A stretch of DNA of 13,307 nucleotides. It comes from Chrysochromulina tobinii. Lineage: Eukaryota > Haptophyta > Prymnesiales > Chrysochromulinaceae. Positions 9,101 to 13,307 of this stretch are shown here, one piece after another. The stretch lies in contig JWZX01002752.1 in the NCBI GenBank assembly GCA_001275005.1, positions 1 through 13,307 on the forward strand, in the 5' to 3' direction. Numbering within the stretch: position 1 is the stretch's first letter; each line of letters begins with the position of its first letter. The notes beneath the pieces were generated by a model. That model saw only the letters and a program-made list of their open reading frames with translations. It was not told the DNA's origin and did no database searches. The position numbers and the translations under genes were made by a program.

Positions 9101-12100
9101 CGCGGGCGACGCGTACGCGAGGTCGCGGATCTCGAAGATGAGGCGCATGTGCGCGAGCACCTTGATGCGCTCATTCGAGGGCAGGGTGAGCGTCTTGTTG
9201 TCGTCCATCACCGAGTTCATGTTCTCGATCCAGTTGGCGTCGAGGTCGCCGTCCAGGATGAGCCACTTGGGGCCCTGCGACGGGTCGGCGTTGGCCATCT
9301 CGCGCATGGTGCACGAGAGCAAGCCGTCCTTCCAGTCGCGCGTGGCAAGGTTGACGAAGCCGTAGAGCTCGTTCGAGGTGAACGCCTTCGGGTTGACGTC
9401 GTAGTACTTTGTCTTCTTGCCCTGCGCGGTCCAGCAGTCTGCGAGGGTCTTCCAGCTCTGCGACTTGTTCGATCCGGACAGGCCGATCGCAAAGACCGAG
9501 TGGCGGATCGCGAGCAGGTCCTGCATGTCGACCACGTTCTGCACGAAGTAGTCGACGGGCTGCAGACCCTTGGCGAGGGCCTGCTCTCGGATGAGCTTCT
9601 CGAACTCGTAGTCACGCGCCTTGGGCATCCGGTCGAAGACGTCGGTGAAGAGATCCTTCATCAGGCCCATGAAGACCACCAGGTCATCGCCCGCGATCTT
9701 TGGCAAGTTGAAGTCGCGCAGCGCGCGCATGAGCAAGCCAGCCTCGGGCGCGATCTCGCGGTCCATCTCGGCGCGAAGGAAGGTGCCCGCCACCTTGAGC
9801 ACCGAGCCGATGGCGCGCAGGCCCCAGTCGTAGTGCAGCTGCTTACCGGGCGGCGACGGGTTGCCGCCGAGCAGGTCGCCAGAGAGCTTGTAGAGCGTGA
9901 AGAACTTCCACGAGAGGTACTTGGCGGTCAAGTAGCCCTCGGCCATCAGCATGTTCTCCATGATCATGCGGAAATCGGGGACCATCACGGTCACGGGGCG
10001 GAAGAGCACCTTGAGCGACTCAGGCAGCTCGGCGCGTCCGAGGTAGCCGGGGTTCATCGTGATGAACGACATGCAGCCGAGCGGGTGGTTGTAGTACGAG
10101 ACGCCCTCGTAGATGAACTGGTCGAGGCCGCCGCGCATCGCGTCGAGCACCGCCTTGTACTGGACCGAGCACACCGAGAGCACCTCGGGCAGCAGCCGGT
10201 TGAACTCGTCGAAGCAGCCCCAGGAGCCAGACGAGCCGAGGCCCTTGAAGATGTCGCCCATCGTGCGGTAGTCCATCTCGGGTCCGCAGTTGAAGACGAA
10301 GACGGGCTTGCCGAGGGCGGCAGAGAGGTCCTTGGTCGACTCGGTCTTACCGGTGCCGGCAGGGCCCGCGGGGGCGCAGCCAAGCATCAGGTGGCTCGCC
10401 TGTGTGGCGGTGATGTAGATGCGATCGGTGAGTGGCGTGATCACGAGGCGGCCCGGGTTGCCGAGGTACTCGAACGAGTACTGGAACGTGGCGTCGCAAA
10501 TGTCGGCCCAAAAGTCCATCTCGTCGATGCCCGTGCACTCGCGCTTCTCATAGCGTGTCTTCATCTGGCCCATCCACTTGAAGCAGTCCTTGACGTCGTA
10601 CCCCTCCTCGATGAGCTCGAGCACGATGTCGCGCGAGTGCGTCTCCATCGTGATCAAGTTCATCGCGGTGCGGCGCGGCATCTTTTCAAGCGTGGGCGAC
10701 TGGACAGTCTGGATGAGGTCGTTCATCATGTCGATCTGCACCAGGTTGTACTCCTTCATCGCGTTGCGGTTGCCGAGGGCCATGCCGTCGAAGGCGATCT
10801 CGACGTCGCGAGTCCACGCCCATTGGGTGACGACGATGCAGAGCTGGCCGATGTGGTCAAAGAGCCAATCCTTGCGCTTGCGCCCTTCGGTACAGTAGTC
10901 CTTGATGGCCGCACCACCCTGCGCGAGCATCTCGTGGCGCACGCGGTCGACGACGGTCTGCAGGTACTTTTCGGGCTTCCCCTCGAGCTGGCACTTGCCC
11001 GTGTGCTTGAGGTGGAGCATCTCGCCCTCGTTGGACATGGAGGACTCCCACACGTTCTTGGGCTCTCCCGTCATCGTCATCGACTTGATGCCCTGGAGCA
11101 TGTTGTTGATGTGCACCATCACGAGCCACGGCCGGTTGCCGTTCGAGAGGATGTCGAGCAGGTAGTTGGTCGCCAAGAAGTAGAAGCGCGGGAAGATGCG
11201 CCGCTTGGACTCGAGGAAGGCCGCGAGGTCCTTCTCGCACACCTCGAGGTCCTTTGCGAGCACCTCGAGCGTCTTCATCTGCCCTTCCGACGACGGGCCG
11301 GAGGTGGCGAGCACGCAGTTCTTGGCATCGTGGATCTTCTTCAGGCAGACCTTGAAGGACTTGTCGATGCCCTCGAAGACCTTGGTCGACTCGGGCAGCT
11401 CCTTCTTCACCTCCTCGGAGCCGATGAAGAGGGTCTCGAGGTACGCCCACTTGCGCTGCACCTCGGTCATCTGCGCGAGCACGTCCGAGATGTTGCCGAG
11501 CTTCTTCTGCCAGCCGGTCACCTCCGCCTCGAAGGTGGCCAGGTACTTGGACGCCATCATGCCCTGCACCACGAGCTGGTTGTCCTCGAGGCACTCGAAG
11601 TCCTCCTCCTTCATCGAGATCAAGTGCACGTCGCTCTCGCGGTGCTGCTGGAAGACGAACTCGATCGACTTCCACGTGTTCGCGAGCTTGGCGAGCGTTT
11701 GCTCCATCTTGTCCTCCTTGGTGGCCCGATCGACCACCTCGCCGACGTCGTCGACGAACCGGTGCAGCTCGAGCGCGAGCAGATCGGCCAGCTTGAACTT
11801 GTCGCCCATCTCGAAGGTCTTGCCGGTGATCTTCATGAGCAGCGCCCAGTGACGATCGCGCATCGAAGGCGAGCGAAGGTCCGCGACGCACGGGAGCGTC
11901 ACCATGAAGTTCTTGAGCAGCGTGTCGATCCCCGTGAACGCGTCGAAGTCGCGCAGCCGCTTGTCGAGCGCCTTGATGGTCTTGGCGAGCGTCTTCGACT
12001 CCTCGTCCATGAGCCCGACGTTGATGGCCGTCCAGAGCGTCTCCTTGAACTCGGCGAGCGTGGTCATCACGAGCGCGACCAGGTCCCACAGCTTCTTGAT

Positions 12101-13307
12101 CAGGATCAGGTCCTTGCGCATCGACTTGACCATCTCGTCCGTCTTGGCGACGAGGTCGGGGAAGTCGAAGAGCACCGCCAGCTCGTAGAAGCGCTGCGTG
12201 CCCTTCTCGAGGTCGAGGAGGTCGATGTGCATCGCGTCCATGCGCTCGTACGCGGCGAGGTTGCCCGTCTCGTACATGAAGACGGACTCCTTCTCGAAGA
12301 CCTTCTTGTGCGCCTCGACCTCCCCTTGGAACGTCTTGATCTCGCCCTCGATGCGCGCGCCGTGCGAGTCGCGCAGCGGCTTGAGCGTCTTGGTGAGCAC
12401 GGGCTTCTTCTTCTTGGCCGCGCTCCACGACTCCTTGAGCTGCTCGATCTTCTTCTGGGCCGCGGGCACCGGGCCGCTCTCGCCCGTCGTCATCAGGTAC
12501 GCGGACAGGTCCTGCAGCGAGTCGAGCTCGTACTCAATGTAGTCGCCCTTGGTGCTGATGTCGTAGATGCGCGCCATGGCCGCGCGCAGCCCCTCGAAGT
12601 CGTTCGGATCCGGGGAGGCGTCCATGCCGGACGCGATGTGGTCGACCGTCTTCGTGATGGCGGTCAGCCGGGTGCGCATGTCCGTGATCATCGTGTTCGC
12701 AAAGTGGTCCGTCGTGTCCGCGATCTCGGCAATATCGATCTCCTGCACGAGGTCGAGCAGCCCTTGCGTTGCCGAGGAGACGCGGATCAGCTTGCCCGCG
12801 CAAAAGGTGGCCTGGGCGCCGTCGGCCGCGAGCTTGTTGATGGGCTCGGCGCGGTGCACGCAGCGGAAGCTTAGCTCGGGCAGCTTGATCGCGTACACCT
12901 CATCGAACGTTTCGCCGTCCTTGTTCTTGCCGCCGTACATGTAGCACCCCTCCTTGGTGATCTCAAACTTGGGCAACTTGCGCGGCGCGGGCACCTCGCC
13001 GGTGGCGCCGAGCTTGACAAAGTCGACACGCTTGAACGGGTTGAGCAGAGCCTCGGCGGTCGCCTCGGGCACGCCGGCCTTTTTGAGCAGCTTCATCTGG
13101 TCCTTCTCGATCGCGTCCAGATCGGGCATGAGCTCGGGCGCCCCTGGGATGATCGACCACGTGGCCGACTCGATGTCGAGCATCGCCAGCTGCTCCGGAG
13201 GGGGCTGCACCGGGCGAGGCTTGCGCTCCTTCTTCGCAGGGGGCGGCGGCGGCGCAGCCGGCGCGGCCGGCGGCGGCGGCGCGGCCTCCGCGGGCGGCGC
13301 CTCGGCC
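2240..13307 (-). CDS. Axonemal dynein heavy chain, probably outer-arm alpha/beta class (5' end outside window)
   Basis: This is the motor subunit of a ciliary dynein, which uses ATP to slide axonemal doublet microtubules. Residues are numbered from the GTG (Val) codon at 13210, which is not a real start: the frame stays open to the window edge. The order is tail (about 1-400), linker (about 400-900, with FPRFYFLATNYLLDIL), AAA1 P-loop GPAGTGKT 949-956 and Walker B CFDEFN 999-1004, AAA2 GLSGSNKS 1243-1250 and LILDGD 1317-1322, AAA3 GSAGVGKT 1580-1587 and FVDD 1644-1647, AAA4 GVGGMGKQ 1923-1930 and FLFTDSQI 1978-1985, stalk 2152-2460, AAA5/AAA6, then the C-terminal domain ending RGPTFIFAAP...HKWILAAV and TAG at 2240. 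EMDY, LLPEVLSV and HYDWGLRA resemble the outer-arm alpha/beta group more than gamma or single-headed inner-arm chains; this class call is from memory of the families. Outer-arm chains usually have a much longer tail before AAA1, so several hundred residues probably lie beyond the edge. No intron is visible. Confidence 0.97.
3086..3121 (-). repeat. Perfect (GCC)12 trinucleotide microsatellite encoding 12 glycines in the dynein C-terminal domain
   Basis: Twelve uninterrupted gcc units on the plus strand read as GGC codons on the coding strand and give a run of 12 glycines at residues 3364-3375. The run is flanked by SVLS and SKESKASD. It lies between the FGLHPNSQISLLQTQ segment and the helical region that follows, a position where dynein C-terminal domains normally have a surface loop. 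Because the unit is three bases, length changes keep the frame. Confidence 0.97.
5831..6757 (-). other. Dynein stalk: coiled coil 1, microtubule-binding tip, coiled coil 2
   Basis: Residues about 2152-2270 form the outgoing helix (alanine/lysine/glutamate-rich, heptad-like). It ends in LGELKNLKSPPAGID, the usual transition into the microtubule-binding domain. The tip spans about 2275-2380. The returning helix, about 2382-2460, is very rich in AAxE/AAxK repeats and leads into LPGDVLLAAAFVSYSG, the standard entry into AAA5. The three parts are in normal order and of ordinary length, so a functional microtubule-binding stalk is expected. Boundaries were judged by eye. Confidence 0.88.
9461..9484 (-). 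other. AAA2 P-loop with atypical Asn in place of the glycine before Lys
   Basis: The codons read G-L-S-G-S-N-K-S (residues 1243-1250 from 13210). The usual AAA2 P-loop in outer-arm heavy chains is of the form GxxGxGK[ST]. Here the glycine preceding the catalytic lysine is asparagine (AAC, 9467-9469). The lysine, the serine and the downstream acidic motif LILDGD (1317-1322) are retained. AAA2 in dyneins generally binds ATP without turning it over, so the change could be tolerated or could weaken binding. Confidence 0.85.
10511..12013 (-). other. Dynein linker region (DHC_N2-like), approximate limits
   Basis: This part of the dynein frame (roughly residues 400-900) encodes the mechanical linker that swings across the AAA ring during the power stroke. 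The recognisable family features are a W-x-x-LE-x-LF-x-GSEEVKKELPES block around residues 590-610 and FPRFYFLATNYLLDILSNGN around 675-695. Both are typical of dynein heavy chains shortly before AAA1. The edges are estimates from motif positions, not computed domain boundaries. Confidence 0.8.
13211..13307 (-). other. Pro/Ala-rich segment at the visible N-terminal end of the dynein frame
   Basis: The dynein frame continues without a stop from 13210 to the right edge. The 32 codons here encode mostly alanine and proline with a few glutamates, including runs of four and five prolines, followed by a basic patch (AKKERKPRP). No ATG occurs in this stretch. The first in-frame ATG downstream is at 13183 (AMLDIE). 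The composition suggests a flexible linker inside the tail or a disordered region near the true N-terminus. An exon boundary just outside the window is also possible. Confidence 0.7.

Noticed and set aside
3299-12874. Three very long open frames on the plus strand (3299-6826, 7067-9037 and 9149-12874; 1175, 656 and 1241 codons) opposite the dynein gene
   Set aside because: They lie in codon register with the dynein frame, so their stops would require TTA, CTA or TCA sense codons, which this G/C-ending codon usage avoids. Their Arg/Leu/Glu/His-rich products have no domain structure. They are shadows of codon bias.

Overview
The window looks like nuclear DNA of a flagellated unicellular eukaryote. 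It is GC-rich in coding regions, and codons ending in G or C dominate. About 83% of it (2240 to the right edge, minus strand) is one uninterrupted reading frame for an axonemal dynein heavy chain. An 11 kb dynein frame without a visible intron, together with strong G/C third-position bias, suggests a compact-gene protist such as a haptophyte, prasinophyte or similar alga. The sequence alone does not settle the lineage.

Layout, left to right. Positions 1-871 hold no gene I can support. They carry two direct repeats of about 180 bp (1-183 and 538-717, differing at about six bases plus small indels). Between them is a unique 354 bp spacer, and a gaccac/gtggtc hexamer recurs at each visible repeat border. 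This part is visibly less GC-rich than the genes and looks like a small repeat or mobile-element remnant. Positions 872-1951 (minus) encode a 359-residue charged, coiled-coil protein of unknown function. It contains a duplicated tryptophan motif (W-x-P-Q-[DN]-S-D-x-W-M-x-x-L-R). Positions 1952-2239 are a short intergenic spacer between two genes that both read leftward.

The dynein runs from a proline/alanine-rich segment at the right edge through a tail and linker, AAA1 to AAA4 with readable P-loops, the stalk with its microtubule-binding tip, AAA5, AAA6 and a complete C-terminal domain ending in TAG. Sequence details around AAA1 and AAA2 (EMDY, CFDEFNRLLPEVLSV, HYDWGLRA, RALRDFNLPKI) place it nearest the outer-arm alpha/beta group (DNAH9/11/17-like or Chlamydomonas alpha-like). 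Its N-terminal tail is cut by the window edge. Two oddities stand out: a P-loop glycine replaced by asparagine in AAA2, and a 12-glycine tract encoded by a perfect (GCC)12 microsatellite in the C-terminal domain.

I found no tRNA, rRNA, CRISPR, operon or recognisable multi-gene system. The only possible functional link is that the dynein drives axonemal motility and the neighbouring coiled-coil protein could be structural. That link is inference from proximity only.
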